A DNA stretch of 64,000 bases from CALGDE01 sp964655355. GTDB taxonomy: Bacteria > Cyanobacteriota > Cyanobacteriia > CACIAM-69d. The position numbers and the translations under genes were made by a program. Positions 25,592 through 34,102 of the stretch are shown here, piece by piece. The notes beneath the pieces were generated by a model, which worked only from the letters and a program-made list of their open reading frames with translations, was not told where the DNA came from and ran no database searches. Positions within the stretch are counted from its first letter, which is position 1. Each line of letters opens with the position of its first letter. The DNA is taken from the NCBI GenBank assembly GCA_964655355.1, contig CAZZMD010000009.1, positions 37,114 through 101,113 on the forward strand, read 5' to 3'.

Positions 25592-26215
25592 CTAATCGAT
25601 ATCGGCCGGCCAATCTTCCCCCAGGGTGAAGCGACTAAACCGTCGAACCCAAATGGTTTCCCCAAACCGGGCGATCGCCTTTTGCAACAGCTCTGCCACA
25701 TCCAGACCCTGATCACGAATATAGGGCTGGGACAACAAACACAAATCCGCCAGTCGCTTCCGCAGCCGCTCCTCGACCACCTCATTCCGTTTCGCGTCCC
25801 CCAGCCCAGCCAAATCTTTTTGGCCCAGCTCCAGCCCCCGCTCCCGAGCCACCCGACTCTCCGGAATATCCGACCGCTGCACATAGATCACCTGGGGACA
25901 GGCCGCAATTTGCATCGCAATATTGTGGGCCAACCCATGGAAATCAGAATGCTTCGCCACCTCCCCCGTCTGGCAGTTCAACTCCACCAGAACACCAATC
26001 CGATTGCCCGTATGGATATAGCTAGCAACAATACCTTCCACCGGCGATCGCCCCATGGGCGGCAGGGAATCCATCATCCCGCGCTGACGCAACCAATCCC
26101 GAGCCTCAGCCACGTTTCCCTTCGTCGCCACTAAAGCCCGCTTACAATCCATAATTCCCGCACCAGTCTGATCCCGTAGGCTTTTGACCTGGCTTGCCGT
26201 GATGATTTCCGCCAT
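25592..26215 (-). CDS. tsf: Elongation factor Ts with altered TDFVA motif
   Basis: A 207-residue EF-Ts: UBA-like N-terminal domain (VKSLRDQTGAGIMDCKRAL), core with SYIHTGNRIGVLVELNC, then AMQIAACPQVIYV and the C-terminal QPYIRDQ and FSRFTLGED. EF-Ts removes GDP from EF-Tu. It sits in the canonical rpsB-tsf order, so it should be the housekeeping copy. The near-universal TDFVA, whose Asp and Phe contact EF-Tu in the E. coli complex, is TGEVA here (QTGEVAKHSDFHG). The C-terminal extension seen in other cyanobacteria is missing. The reading frame is clean around the altered motif, so a base error alone would not easily explain two substitutions. Confidence 0.93.
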   Translation of the reverse strand: MAEIITASQVKSLRDQTGAGIMDCKRALVATKGNVAEARDWLRQRGMMDSLPPMGRSPVEGIVASYIHTGNRIGVLVELNCQTGEVAKHSDFHGLAHNIAMQIAACPQVIYVQRSDIPESRVARERGLELGQKDLAGLGDAKRNEVVEERLRKRLADLCLLSQPYIRDQGLDVAELLQKAIARFGETIWVRRFSRFTLGEDWPADID

Positions 26216-26391
26216 TGATAGGCCGCTAGAAGACCGTTGCTGGAAGACCTAAGACCGACCCCTAGAGAAGGCTTAAGCCCTAACCCTCATCATCCTATGG
26301 GGAATTGCTGGAAATATCACCCTCCAGGGCGATCGCCCCCTCGAAAACCAGCGGATCAGCTTTTACCGGATGAATTTCGAGTGGATCAACG

Positions 26392-26413
26392 TCAGCGGAA
26401 TATCAGCGGAATG
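26392..26413. repeat. 11-bp tandem duplication in the rpsB-tsf spacer
   Basis: tcagcggaata is followed directly by tcagcggaatg, about 40 bases after the rpsB stop on the minus strand. Confidence 0.7.
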
Positions 26414-26454
26414 GGCGGCCCCAAAGGGCCACCTATCAAGCAAAACGATCAGTC

Positions 26455-27249
26455 CTAAGCGTCAGCAGTCGCAGCGGCCTCTTCCTGGGGCGCAGCTTCT
26501 TCATCCTCATAGGCCTCATCCTCAAAGGACTCAGCGTTGAACTGGTCGTAATCATCGGTGGTCAGCTCACCGTGGCGACCCTCATAGATAGCATCCGCCA
26601 AACGGCTAATGATCAACTTGATGGACCGAATGGCGTCATCGTTAGACGGAATGGGCACATCCACCACATCGGGATCGCAGTTGGTATCCAACAGGGAGAC
26701 AATGGGCACCCCCAGCTTGAGGCATTCCTGCACCGCGTTATATTCCCGACGCTGGTCGATGATGACCACAATGTCAGGCTGCTTGCGCATGTGCTTGATG
26801 CCGTCCAGATACTTCTTCAGCTTTGCCAACTCCCGGCGCAGCACAGACGCTTCTTTCTTGGGCAGCAAATCCAGCGCACCACTGGACTCCCGACGCTCCA
26901 ACTCCTTCAGGCGCTCCACCCGTCCCTTAATGGTGGACCAGTTCGTGAGCATGCCCCCCAGCCAACGCTGATTAACGTAATAGCCACCGCAGCGGGCCGC
27001 TTCCTGGGCAATAATCCCGGCGGCTTGGCGCTTGGTACCGACAAATAAGACCGTCTTGCCCTGTTCAGACGCATCGCGCAAATAGCGATAAGCAGCCTCC
27101 ATACATTGGGCGGTCTGCACCAAATCAATGATGTGGACCCCATTGCGGGCGGTAAAGATGAACGGGTCCATCTTCGGGTTCCAGCGGCTGGCCTGGTGCC
27201 CAAAATGGACGCCAGCTTCCAGTAGTTCAGCTAGAGCAACTACAGCCAT
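26455..27249 (-). CDS. rpsB: 30S ribosomal protein S2
   Basis: A 264-residue S2. The hallmark LLEAGVHFGHQASRWNPKM lies at residues 9-27, and the conserved GTKRQA, NQRWLGGMLTNW, DIVVIIDQRREYNAVQEC and PSNDDAIRSI follow. The final 40 residues are an acidic tail, as in other cyanobacteria. GGAG is well placed before the ATG. The 120-base leader has an interleaved inverted-repeat structure (27250-27370) that could mediate S2 autoregulation. First gene of the rpsB-tsf unit. Confidence 0.98.
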   Translation of the reverse strand: MAVVALAELLEAGVHFGHQASRWNPKMDPFIFTARNGVHIIDLVQTAQCMEAAYRYLRDASEQGKTVLFVGTKRQAAGIIAQEAARCGGYYVNQRWLGGMLTNWSTIKGRVERLKELERRESSGALDLLPKKEASVLRRELAKLKKYLDGIKHMRKQPDIVVIIDQRREYNAVQECLKLGVPIVSLLDTNCDPDVVDVPIPSNDDAIRSIKLIISRLADAIYEGRHGELTTDDYDQFNAESFEDEAYEDEEAAPQEEAAATADA

Positions 27250-27370
27250 GAATATTCTCCTGTGTTTTCGGGTTTAGCCTCCACCCAAGTTGTTTTCAGC
27301 GTTGACATCACGGGGGAGAACGATTGGACCCCGCCACGACAATCTTGCTTAAACCCGAAGTCTTGGGTGT
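27250..27370 (-). promoter_or_regulatory. rpsB leader with candidate pseudoknot
   Basis: On the minus strand, arm A cacccaag (27369-27362) and arm B ttcgggttta (27359-27350) come first. After about 60 bases with an inner G/C hairpin come A' cttgggtg (27289-27282) and B' taaacccgaa (27276-27267). Pairs A-A' (8 bp) and B-B' (10 bp) are both perfect and interleaved, the topology of a pseudoknot or of two competing folds. B' ends six bases before the GGAG ribosome-binding site. A TACTAA or TAAATA at 27375-27383 would place the transcript start at arm A. S2 is known to repress its own operon in E. coli; the same is inferred here. Confidence 0.7.
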
Positions 27371-27945
27371 GCGATATTTAGTACAGCCGGATAAGAATAC
27401 CACAGCCGATGCCCCTCCAGACAGGGCGTTAACCAGACTTTGATCAGGGCCTAGCTCAGGAATCTGACTCAGGTATCTGGCTCAGCCAATCCATATGATC
27501 CATTCCCCTGATTGTCCCCACCGCGATCGCCCCGCCCGCCAGTTCTTAAAATCTCAAACGGCATGCTTTCCCAAAAGTCTTAGGTCCTTGCCGCCGACCC
27601 CTTCCTGCAATTCGTAAGGTCGAGCACATCCAACCCTGCCCAGTGGCCCGTACAATCAGCAAGCTCAGCCCACTCCCGGTATCGCCATGGGCGATCGCCC
27701 ATCCCCCACCCTCGCCATTAGAAATAGCCATTTAAAATTCTTCGACCCATCCCGAGACAAATCCGGATTCCCGTCCCACTTCAGGTTCTGTCATCCCCAC
27801 TGCTTTTTTTACAAGAACCCGTCAGAATAATGAAGTTGAAAGCGGCTAGCGATCGGCGCGAGTTCCGACCCGCCCCTAGCCCCCTCTTCTGGCCAAGTCG
27901 TATCTATTCCATCTCGCTTTAATATCATCTACTCCCCACGACCCT
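27371..27945. other. Divergent spacer between rpsB and the DevA-like gene
   Basis: Nothing coding is supported. The right side must carry the promoter of the ABC ATPase gene. A 13-bp tandem duplication lies at 27454-27479. Confidence 0.45.
27454..27479. repeat. 13-bp tandem duplication
   Basis: gctcaggaatctg, actcaggtatctg, then a third partial copy gctcag. Confidence 0.75.
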
Positions 27946-28746
27946 ATGACAGCATCGCTCTTATCAAAACCGCTGCGTTCTGGCCAGAATAGTGGTGGTT
28001 CTATGGCCCAAACCGTTGTGGAGCTTGAAAATCGCATGGCCCCCGCAATCCTTGCCAGCGATGTACAGATGACCTACCAAACCGGTCATCGGGAAGTTCC
28101 CATCCTGAAAGGGGTCGACCTGGCGATTCACCCTGGCAGCATTCAGCTATTGATGGGTCCCTCGGGCTCGGGCAAGACGACCCTGCTATCGATTTTGGCA
28201 GGCATCCTAACCCCCACTGGAGGGGCAGTGCGCCTACTGGGGGAGGAAATTACGCAGCTCTCGAAGCAGGCGCTGGCAGATTTCCGACTGAACAACATTG
28301 GCTTTATCTTCCAGGGGTTCAATCTATTCCCAGCCCTGACGGCGCGGGAAAATATTGAGATTGCCTTGAACCTTAAGGGCATTCGAGGCCGCAAAGCGCG
28401 GCAGCAAGCGAAAGAATTACTAGCGCGGGTCGGATTAGCCGATCGCGCCAATAACCTCCCTCGGGATTTATCCGGCGGTGAGAAGCAACGGGTTGCCGTG
28501 GCCCGGGCGATCGCCCAGAAGCCGCCCCTAATCCTGGCCGACGAACCCACCGCCGCCCTGGATGCCCACAGCGGTCATCAGGTGATGGAACTTCTACGGA
28601 AGCTAGCGAAAGAAGATGGGAGCACCGTCGTGGTCGTGACCCACGATCCCCGGATTGTGGACCTAGCGGATCGGATTGTGCACATGGAAGACGGTCGACT
28701 GAACAACCCTGACATTTGCCCCCATCCCCCCGCCTTCCATTCCTAA
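27946..28746 (+). CDS. devA: DevA/MacB-type ABC transporter ATPase
   Basis: A 266-residue ATPase of the DevA/LolD/MacB type. Walker A is GPSGSGKTT, the Q-loop FIFQGFNLFPALTARENIEI is typical of DevA, the signature is LSGGEKQR, Walker B is LILADEPTAALD and the switch His is in VVVTHDP. The first 35 residues precede the domain and MAQTVVEL at residue 20 is an alternative start. DevA energises export of heterocyst glycolipids in Anabaena with DevB (fusion protein) and DevC (permease); related systems occur in non-heterocystous strains. Neither devB nor devC is adjacent, so the partners must lie elsewhere. A terminator follows. Confidence 0.88.
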   Translation: MTASLLSKPLRSGQNSGGSMAQTVVELENRMAPAILASDVQMTYQTGHREVPILKGVDLAIHPGSIQLLMGPSGSGKTTLLSILAGILTPTGGAVRLLGEEITQLSKQALADFRLNNIGFIFQGFNLFPALTARENIEIALNLKGIRGRKARQQAKELLARVGLADRANNLPRDLSGGEKQRVAVARAIAQKPPLILADEPTAALDAHSGHQVMELLRKLAKEDGSTVVVVTHDPRIVDLADRIVHMEDGRLNNPDICPHPPAFHS

Positions 28747-28765
28747 TCTTGTCCTTCATCCCCAA

Positions 28766-28817
28766 AAAACTACCCCAGTCTCCGCTCGGATTACTTAGCG
28801 AAGGCTGGGGTAGTTTT
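28766..28817. terminator. Bidirectional terminator between convergent genes
   Basis: aaaactaccccag (28766-28778) and ctggggtagtttt (28805-28817) form a perfect 13-bp stem; cgct/agcg pairs inside the loop. A run on one side and T run on the other serve both directions. Confidence 0.93.
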
Positions 28818-28827
28818 GTTGGAGCGG

Positions 28828-29352
28828 CTAGCGGCTATCGTTGCCCGCGTCCCGCTGCTGCTGCCGCCATTCCCCGGGACTAATAAAATCCTCTGCCCCC
28901 CAAACCCCCCGTTTTTTCCGTTTCGCGGAATCATGGGCACGGGCAAAATCATTCCACCGATCCGTTCCCCGCAGCCATTGGAAAAACGCAACGCAGCACC
29001 CTTCGGCCAGCAATTGAACATTCACAGAGAAGCCCTCCACAAACACCTCTGCGACCGGCCGGGAATAGGAATCCAGATCTCGCACTTGCAGGGTGACCTG
29101 GTCATAGGGCGCAATCAGGACTTCCAGGCGATCCTTCACCTGCTGTCCCCAAGGTTCCTGCCCCATTTCCGGCGCATCAACGCCAAACAGCCGAATCGCT
29201 AACCCCTGATCGCGATCGCGCCCCAACCGCCGTCTGAATTTCCACTCAATCTGATTAACCGCCTCGTCATCCCACGGCACAATCAGCGTATCCCCATCAG
29301 CGACCCGCTCCACCGTTGTTGTCAACTCCAGCATCCCGACTCTCTCCGCCAT
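28828..29352 (-). CDS. Staphylococcal-nuclease-like (SNase) domain protein
   Basis: About 174 residues from the ATG at 29352. The SNase fold is seen in RVADGDTLIV, AIRLFGVDAPEMGQ and RDLDSYSRPVAEVFVEG, which supply the metal-binding aspartates, catalytic arginine and glutamate positions. The end AKRKKRGVW is also typical. No signal peptide is recognised, so it would be cytoplasmic unless the start differs. SNase proteins cleave DNA and RNA with Ca2+. It is convergent with the DevA-like gene. A 13-bp tandem repeat lies directly upstream of its start. Confidence 0.85.
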   Translation of the reverse strand: MAERVGMLELTTTVERVADGDTLIVPWDDEAVNQIEWKFRRRLGRDRDQGLAIRLFGVDAPEMGQEPWGQQVKDRLEVLIAPYDQVTLQVRDLDSYSRPVAEVFVEGFSVNVQLLAEGCCVAFFQWLRGTDRWNDFARAHDSAKRKKRGVWGAEDFISPGEWRQQQRDAGNDSR

Positions 29353-29364
29353 CCGCTTCAATTC

Positions 29365-29403
29365 TGCTGCTTATTGTTGCTGCTTAATGCTGCTGCTTAT
29401 TGC
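29365..29403. repeat. 13-bp tandem repeat, three copies
   Basis: tgctgcttattgt, tgctgcttaatgc and tgctgcttattgc run directly upstream of the nuclease start, followed by a fourth partial copy. Confidence 0.85.
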
Positions 29404-29737
29404 TGCTCTGTCTAAGCTAGCTGGGGCAACGGGACGTTTGGGGTGAAATGATCATTAATTTCATTAATTTTTGAAGTATCGCCGAGAGGCCTTGACCCAC
29501 TTCCCAGAGCGAGGGAAAGCGCGTAACTTCGCGCGCCTCAAAGGCAATGGGCGGTATGGTCACCCCTAAAGGCGCGGACCGCTACCGCTACAATGGCTCT
29601 ATCGACGATTCCATAGAATCACCCAGGCGAGGAATTGCCACCGACGCCGCTTGACTCTAGGATGAATCTCACCGCTGTCCCACACCGTGGCGTGGCTTAC
29701 CGGCGGGCGATCGCTGACCTGACCTCCCCCTGGCCCC
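29404..29737. other. Divergent spacer between nuclease and J-domain genes
   Basis: No gene supported. Includes attaatttcattaattt at about 29453-29469, a small AT-rich direct repeat. Promoter elements are not clear. Confidence 0.4.
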
Positions 29738-30730
29738 ATGAGCGACCTACATCGCTACTATCAACGGTTGGACCTAGACCTTGGTGCCTCCCAAGACGCG
29801 GTGAACCAGGCCTACAAAGATTTAGCGTTTATTTGGCACCCGGATCGGATTCCCGAAGACAATCCGCGCCTGAAGGAAAAGGCCCAAGCCAAATTACAAG
29901 AACTCAACGAAGCCCGCCAGTTTTTCCGGGAGCATTTTCGGAGCCAGCGCAACGGCGAAGATCCTGAGACCGGGGATAGACCCAGCGAAGAACGCCCCCC
30001 ATCCACCCCCTGGACACGGCAGCGTCGCCCCTCCGCAGCCACTTCCCGGGGCGGGCGCAACGGAAATCCGTTTTACCGCCCCACCGAGAACGAAGGATCC
30101 CCACCCAATTCCAACGGTCCCAGTAAGTCTGCCCCCCGACGCCCGCGTGATCCCCAGCGGAACTCGCCCCCCGCTGCGTCCAGGAGTGCCCGGCAAACAT
30201 CGCAAACATCAACAACCTCTCCCCCGCGATCGCAATCCCCACCACCGCCTCAGGGATCTCCAGCTCCAGCTCCAGTTCCCTCTCCTCAACCTCGACGGTC
30301 TAGCCGTCCCCCCATCGTCCCCCCTGGATTTAATACCGGGGAGCGCCCCAGCCGTCGCCCCGGATCGGACTTGAGCGGGGCAGATTTCCGCAATGCCAAT
30401 CTTAAGGAGCGGGATTTTTCTGGGCGTAACCTAAGTGGAGCCGATCTACGGGGCGCAGATTTAACCGATGCCTTTCTCCACCGCGTCGACCTGAGCGGAG
30501 CCAACCTAGAAGGGGCGCGCTTATTTCGAGCCAATCTCCTCCAGGCAGATTTGAGTGATGCCAACCTTCAGGGCACCAACCTGATCAGCGCCGATTTAAG
30601 CGGTGCAAACCTACAAAGGGCCAACCTAAGCGGCGCAAAAATGTATATGGGCGATCGCCTGATGGTGCGTTTAACGGGAGCCCATTTGGACGGGGCCATC
30701 ATGCCCGCCAAACGTCGAAAATCTAGCTAG
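29738..30730 (+). CDS. J-domain protein fused to pentapeptide repeats
   Basis: A 330-residue three-part protein. Residues 5-65 are a DnaJ J-domain with the HPD motif (FIWHPDRIPED), so it should stimulate an Hsp70 ATPase. Residues 70-205 are a Pro/Ser/Arg-rich linker with little order. From about residue 215 to 320 there are about 20 pentapeptides (GADFRNANLKERDFSGRNL onward), predicting a beta-helix that would bind a client or surface. The zinc-finger and client-binding domains of DnaJ are absent. CobU follows 20 bases later on the same strand. Confidence 0.9.
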   Translation: MSDLHRYYQRLDLDLGASQDAVNQAYKDLAFIWHPDRIPEDNPRLKEKAQAKLQELNEARQFFREHFRSQRNGEDPETGDRPSEERPPSTPWTRQRRPSAATSRGGRNGNPFYRPTENEGSPPNSNGPSKSAPRRPRDPQRNSPPAASRSARQTSQTSTTSPPRSQSPPPPQGSPAPAPVPSPQPRRSSRPPIVPPGFNTGERPSRRPGSDLSGADFRNANLKERDFSGRNLSGADLRGADLTDAFLHRVDLSGANLEGARLFRANLLQADLSDANLQGTNLISADLSGANLQRANLSGAKMYMGDRLMVRLTGAHLDGAIMPAKRRKSS

Positions 30731-30750
30731 GAGCCTGTCAAAAACCACCC

Positions 30751-31410
30751 ATGGTTCAAGAAGCCGATCCAGTCAGTGACCCAGAGGGGACGGCAGTTAG
30801 CCAAGGTCCTGTTCTGGTAACAGGACCGAGTCGCTCTGGCAAAAGTGAGTGGGCAGAATACTTAGCCCTCCAACGGCAACAACCGGTGACCTATGTGGCA
30901 ACCGCGATCGCCGATCCCGAAGATCCCGAATGGCAAGCCCGCCTCCAACTGCACCGCGATCGCCGTCCCGATCAATGGCAAACCGTAGAAGCCCCCCAAG
31001 ACTTAGCGATCGCCCTGCCAAAGATTCCGACTGAGCACACAATATTGCTGGATTCCCTAGGCACCTGGGTCGCCAACCATTTAGAGGCATCTGATCGCGA
31101 CTGGCAGATCCTAGACTCCACCCTGGTAGACACCCTGACGGCCATCGGCGATCGCGCCATCATCGTCGCGGAAGAAACCGGTTGGGGAGTCGTACCCGCC
31201 TATCCCCTGGGGCGACAATTTCGCGATCGCCTGGGGACCCTCACCCGCCACGTTGCCTACCACAGCAGCCAAGTCTTCCTAGTCACCGCCGGCTACGCCA
31301 TTGACATCAAGCGCTACGGTCAGCCTGTCCCCCCTTCAAATCCGTCGGGCAAACATCCCGCGAAAGAGGGAGATCCTAAGCAAGAAAAAAATTCTAAGCA
31401 AGAAACTTAA
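30751..31410 (+). CDS. cobU: Adenosylcobinamide kinase/guanylyltransferase CobU (CobP)
   Basis: A 219-residue CobU/CobP. The P-loop GPSRSGKSEWAE is at residues 25-36. LQLHRDRRP carries the histidine that is guanylylated. DSLGTWVANHLE and ETGWGVVPAYPLGRQFRD are the family-defining blocks. It phosphorylates adenosylcobinamide and then transfers GMP in the late steps of cobalamin assembly. The last 25 residues (Lys/Glu/Pro-rich) are an extra tail. No other cob gene is in the window and no cobalamin riboswitch was recognised. It is likely co-transcribed with the J-domain gene. Confidence 0.93.
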   Translation: MVQEADPVSDPEGTAVSQGPVLVTGPSRSGKSEWAEYLALQRQQPVTYVATAIADPEDPEWQARLQLHRDRRPDQWQTVEAPQDLAIALPKIPTEHTILLDSLGTWVANHLEASDRDWQILDSTLVDTLTAIGDRAIIVAEETGWGVVPAYPLGRQFRDRLGTLTRHVAYHSSQVFLVTAGYAIDIKRYGQPVPPSNPSGKHPAKEGDPKQEKNSKQET

Positions 31411-31604
31411 GATCAGCTCTAGATTCTGAAGCAATGATCCCGAGTGTCATTGGATAGGATCGAATCAAAGACAGACATCACGTCGCAGCGATTCCACCAC
31501 GGTCCCCAATTCCGGGCCGCAGGATGGACTTTATTTTTCCCCCAAGGCTGGCACTGTAACGCTCACCAATCCCCCTTGAATTCAGCCTTGGGCTGTAGCG
31601 ATCA

Positions 31605-31632
31605 ACAGATAGAAATCGACAGATAGAAATAA
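31605..31632. repeat. 14-bp tandem duplication
   Basis: acagatagaaatcg is followed by acagatagaaataa, 60 bases upstream of the next gene. Confidence 0.75.
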
Positions 31633-31690
31633 AATTGGCACCGCGATGGGAAACAGAGTCTTGCTCTAACAATCCCAATTCCCTCTCCCT

Positions 31691-32140
31691 ATGGCATCAC
31701 AATTCCAGGTCAAACACTACCTCGCCCTTTGGTTTCAAATGGGGCAACAGGCCCTCGGCAACAAGACTGACGGTCAGAACAACAGCATCCAGTTTTGTCC
31801 CCAACCGGTTTTTCGGGGGACTCAATATACCCCTGAATTTGAGCAGGCATGGTCACAGATCCTAGAACATCCTGCCGATTTCCATCTGGATGGCGAATCG
31901 GTGGCGATCGCCGATCTCCTGTCCAACACCTGGGAAATCATCCCCTGCGGCAATTGCCTCATGCCGGTCCCCGCATCGGTCTTAGGCAGCGAAGCTCAAC
32001 CATGTCCGTGCCATACCCTAGCCAACGGGCCCAACACCGAGCTTCCCATGCCCCGCCTGCCGGTCAACGACCAGGCACACCTGAGCGAACTGTGTAAGCG
32101 CCTAAAACAGCGAGCTCCCCAGAAACAAGTCGCCCTATAG
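31691..32140 (+). CDS. Conserved hypothetical protein with CxxC and CxC motifs
   Basis: A 149-residue cyanobacterial protein without a name I can assign. A globular N-terminal part (FQVKHYLALWFQMGQQAL, GTQYTPEFEQAWSQIL) is followed by a likely metal-binding patch: ECGNC-like IIPCGNCLMPVP and then PCPCHTL. The four cysteines fit a small zinc ribbon or Fe-S site. No membrane segment or signal. A strong bidirectional terminator follows, shared with hemL. Confidence 0.7.
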   Translation: MASQFQVKHYLALWFQMGQQALGNKTDGQNNSIQFCPQPVFRGTQYTPEFEQAWSQILEHPADFHLDGESVAIADLLSNTWEIIPCGNCLMPVPASVLGSEAQPCPCHTLANGPNTELPMPRLPVNDQAHLSELCKRLKQRAPQKQVAL

Positions 32141-32245
32141 GCATCCGCAACCAGTCCAGCGGTCAAATAGCAGTCAAAACCGCTAAGCAACAAACCCCTC
32201 CCCATCCAAATCGGAGGAGAGAGAGTTTGGAAGCGCTCTAATCTA

Positions 32246-32277
32246 AAGCCCCCTATTCTCTTTAGACTAGGGGGCTT
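32246..32277. terminator. Bidirectional terminator between convergent genes
   Basis: aagcccccta (32246-32255) pairs perfectly with tagggggctt (32268-32277) around a 12-base loop. Confidence 0.88.
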
Positions 32278-32298
32278 CAGACCTAGATAAACCAGAGA

Positions 32299-33603
32299 CT
32301 AGGCAGGGATGCTGGACAGAACCTCACGGGCCGCAGCCAGCGTGGCATCAATATCGGCATCCGTGTGAGCCAGAGACGTAAACCCAGCTTCAAACTGAGA
32401 CGGTGCCAGGTAGATACCCCGCTCCAACATGCCCCGGTGAAAGCGACTGAACTTATCCAGGTCACAGCCCTTCGCATCGTCATAGTTACGAACTGGACCA
32501 GCGGTGAAGAAGAAACCAAACATGGCGCTCAAGGAACCACCGCAGGCAGCATGCCCCGTTTCCTCGGCGATCGCCACCATTCCCTTAGCCAACCGCTCCG
32601 TAATTTGCCCCAACTGATCGTAGGTTCCAGGGCGACGCAGCAACTCCAGAGTCTTGATCCCAGCAGTCATGGCGAGGGGATTCCCGGACAAAGTACCCGC
32701 CTGATACATGGGACCCGCCGGCGCAACCATCTCCATAATGTCCCGACGCCCCCCATAGGCCCCCACTGGCAAACCGCCGCCGATGATCTTACCCAGGGTG
32801 GTCAAATCAGGAGTAATCCCAAACTTCTCTTGGGCCCCCCCATAGGCAATCCGGAAACCCGTCATCACCTCATCAAACACCAGCAACGTGCCGTGCTCTT
32901 GGGTAATCTCCCGCAAGCCCGCCAAGAAACCAGGATCAGGAACAATAAAGCCCGAGTTACCCACCACCGGCTCCAGAATCACCCCCGCAATTTCATCGGG
33001 ATACTGGGCAAACAGTTCCTTCACCGCTTCCAAATCGTTGTAGGGCGCGGTCAAGGTGTGCTCGGTCACGGACTTAGGCACCCCAGGGGAATCAGGCAAT
33101 CCCAGGGTTGCCACCCCGGACCCCGCCTTCACCAGGAACATATCCCCATGGCCGTGGTAGCAACCCTCAAACTTCAGCAGGCGATCGCGCTTAGTATAGG
33201 CCCGCATCAAGCGCTGCACCGACAAACAAGCCTCCGTCCCAGAATTCACAAAGCGGACCATCTCAATACTGGGAACCGCATCGATCACCATCTCAGCCAG
33301 CACATTTTCCAACGCACAGGGCGCCCCAAAACTAGTCCCCTTAGCCAGGGCATCCGTCAGGGCCGCCAACACTTCGTCATTAGCATGGCCACAGATTGCC
33401 GGACCCCAAGTGCCGACATAATCGATATAGCGATTATCATCCACATCCCAGGCATAGGCCCCCTTCACCCGATCAAACACGATCGGCTGCCCCCCGACAG
33501 ATTTGAACGCCCGCACAGGGGAATTAACGCCACCGGGCATCAGCTTCTGGGCAGCGTTAAAAATAGCTTCTGACTGGCTGGTATTAAGGGCGGTTGCGAC
33601 CAC
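32299..33603 (-). CDS. hemL: Glutamate-1-semialdehyde 2,1-aminomutase
   Basis: A class III PLP enzyme of about 434 residues that converts glutamate-1-semialdehyde to 5-aminolevulinate for haem and chlorophyll. The start is GTG at 33603, preceded by AAGGAG with good spacing; the frame runs 24 codons further but without family sequence. Signatures are MPGGVNSPVRAF, FVNSGTEAC, FEGCYHGHGD, LLVFDEVMTGFR and the PLP lysine in TTLGKIIGGGLPVGAYGG. Length is normal. It is monocistronic and convergent with the Cys-motif gene. Confidence 0.97.
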   Translation of the reverse strand: MVATALNTSQSEAIFNAAQKLMPGGVNSPVRAFKSVGGQPIVFDRVKGAYAWDVDDNRYIDYVGTWGPAICGHANDEVLAALTDALAKGTSFGAPCALENVLAEMVIDAVPSIEMVRFVNSGTEACLSVQRLMRAYTKRDRLLKFEGCYHGHGDMFLVKAGSGVATLGLPDSPGVPKSVTEHTLTAPYNDLEAVKELFAQYPDEIAGVILEPVVGNSGFIVPDPGFLAGLREITQEHGTLLVFDEVMTGFRIAYGGAQEKFGITPDLTTLGKIIGGGLPVGAYGGRRDIMEMVAPAGPMYQAGTLSGNPLAMTAGIKTLELLRRPGTYDQLGQITERLAKGMVAIAEETGHAACGGSLSAMFGFFFTAGPVRNYDDAKGCDLDKFSRFHRGMLERGIYLAPSQFEAGFTSLAHTDADIDATLAAAREVLSSIPA

Positions 33604-34102
33604 GGTGCTCTCCTTACGTTCTCGAATCTGGATGATGGTTATCGCGTCAATTTCAAGGCTGAAGGTCATCCCCAAGCAAGCAGCGCCAGGGGCAACATTC
33701 AGTCAGCAAAATAAGGCTTTTCAAGGTGTTTTTTATTGTAGATGAGAACGCCAAAGGACTGGCTGGGGAGCGATCGCCCGTACAAAATCGTTGCAATTAT
33801 TGCCTTTTCTTCCCCTTTACCCTCCCAAAAACACCAACAAAAATCCATACGGCCAAAGCCCCCCCCAAGGAAGCGCCAAATACCGTATGGATCGTCATCG
33901 TATCGAAGTCGTACGACAGCCCCCGCGCCATTTATGGTCAAGGGGGCATTTGTATAAATTGCGTGTATAGGTTGCGTGTATGAGCTGTGTCAGGCTCAGA
34001 CTCAGAGGCTTAGATCCAGCTCAGTTTCCTCAAACCGGACTTTCCTAAACGACATCTAAGCCTCTCCCATCCTCACCTACAGCGCCCCGACAAACGCCTC
34101 CT
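33604..34102. other. Spacer between the giant RTX gene and hemL
   Basis: No gene supported. It should contain the hemL promoter and the 3' flank of the giant gene. A 13-bp tandem duplication lies at 33959-33984. Confidence 0.45.
33959..33984. repeat. 13-bp tandem duplication
   Basis: ttgcgtgtatagg is followed by ttgcgtgtatgag. Confidence 0.75.

Noticed and set aside
30700..30760. Cobalamin riboswitch upstream of cobU
   Set aside because: Only 20 bases separate cobU from the J-domain gene and no conserved box was found.
32365..33573. A 402-codon plus-strand frame opposite hemL
   Set aside because: hemL is fully conserved on the minus strand; the antisense frame is rich in His, Arg and Gln with no known domain.
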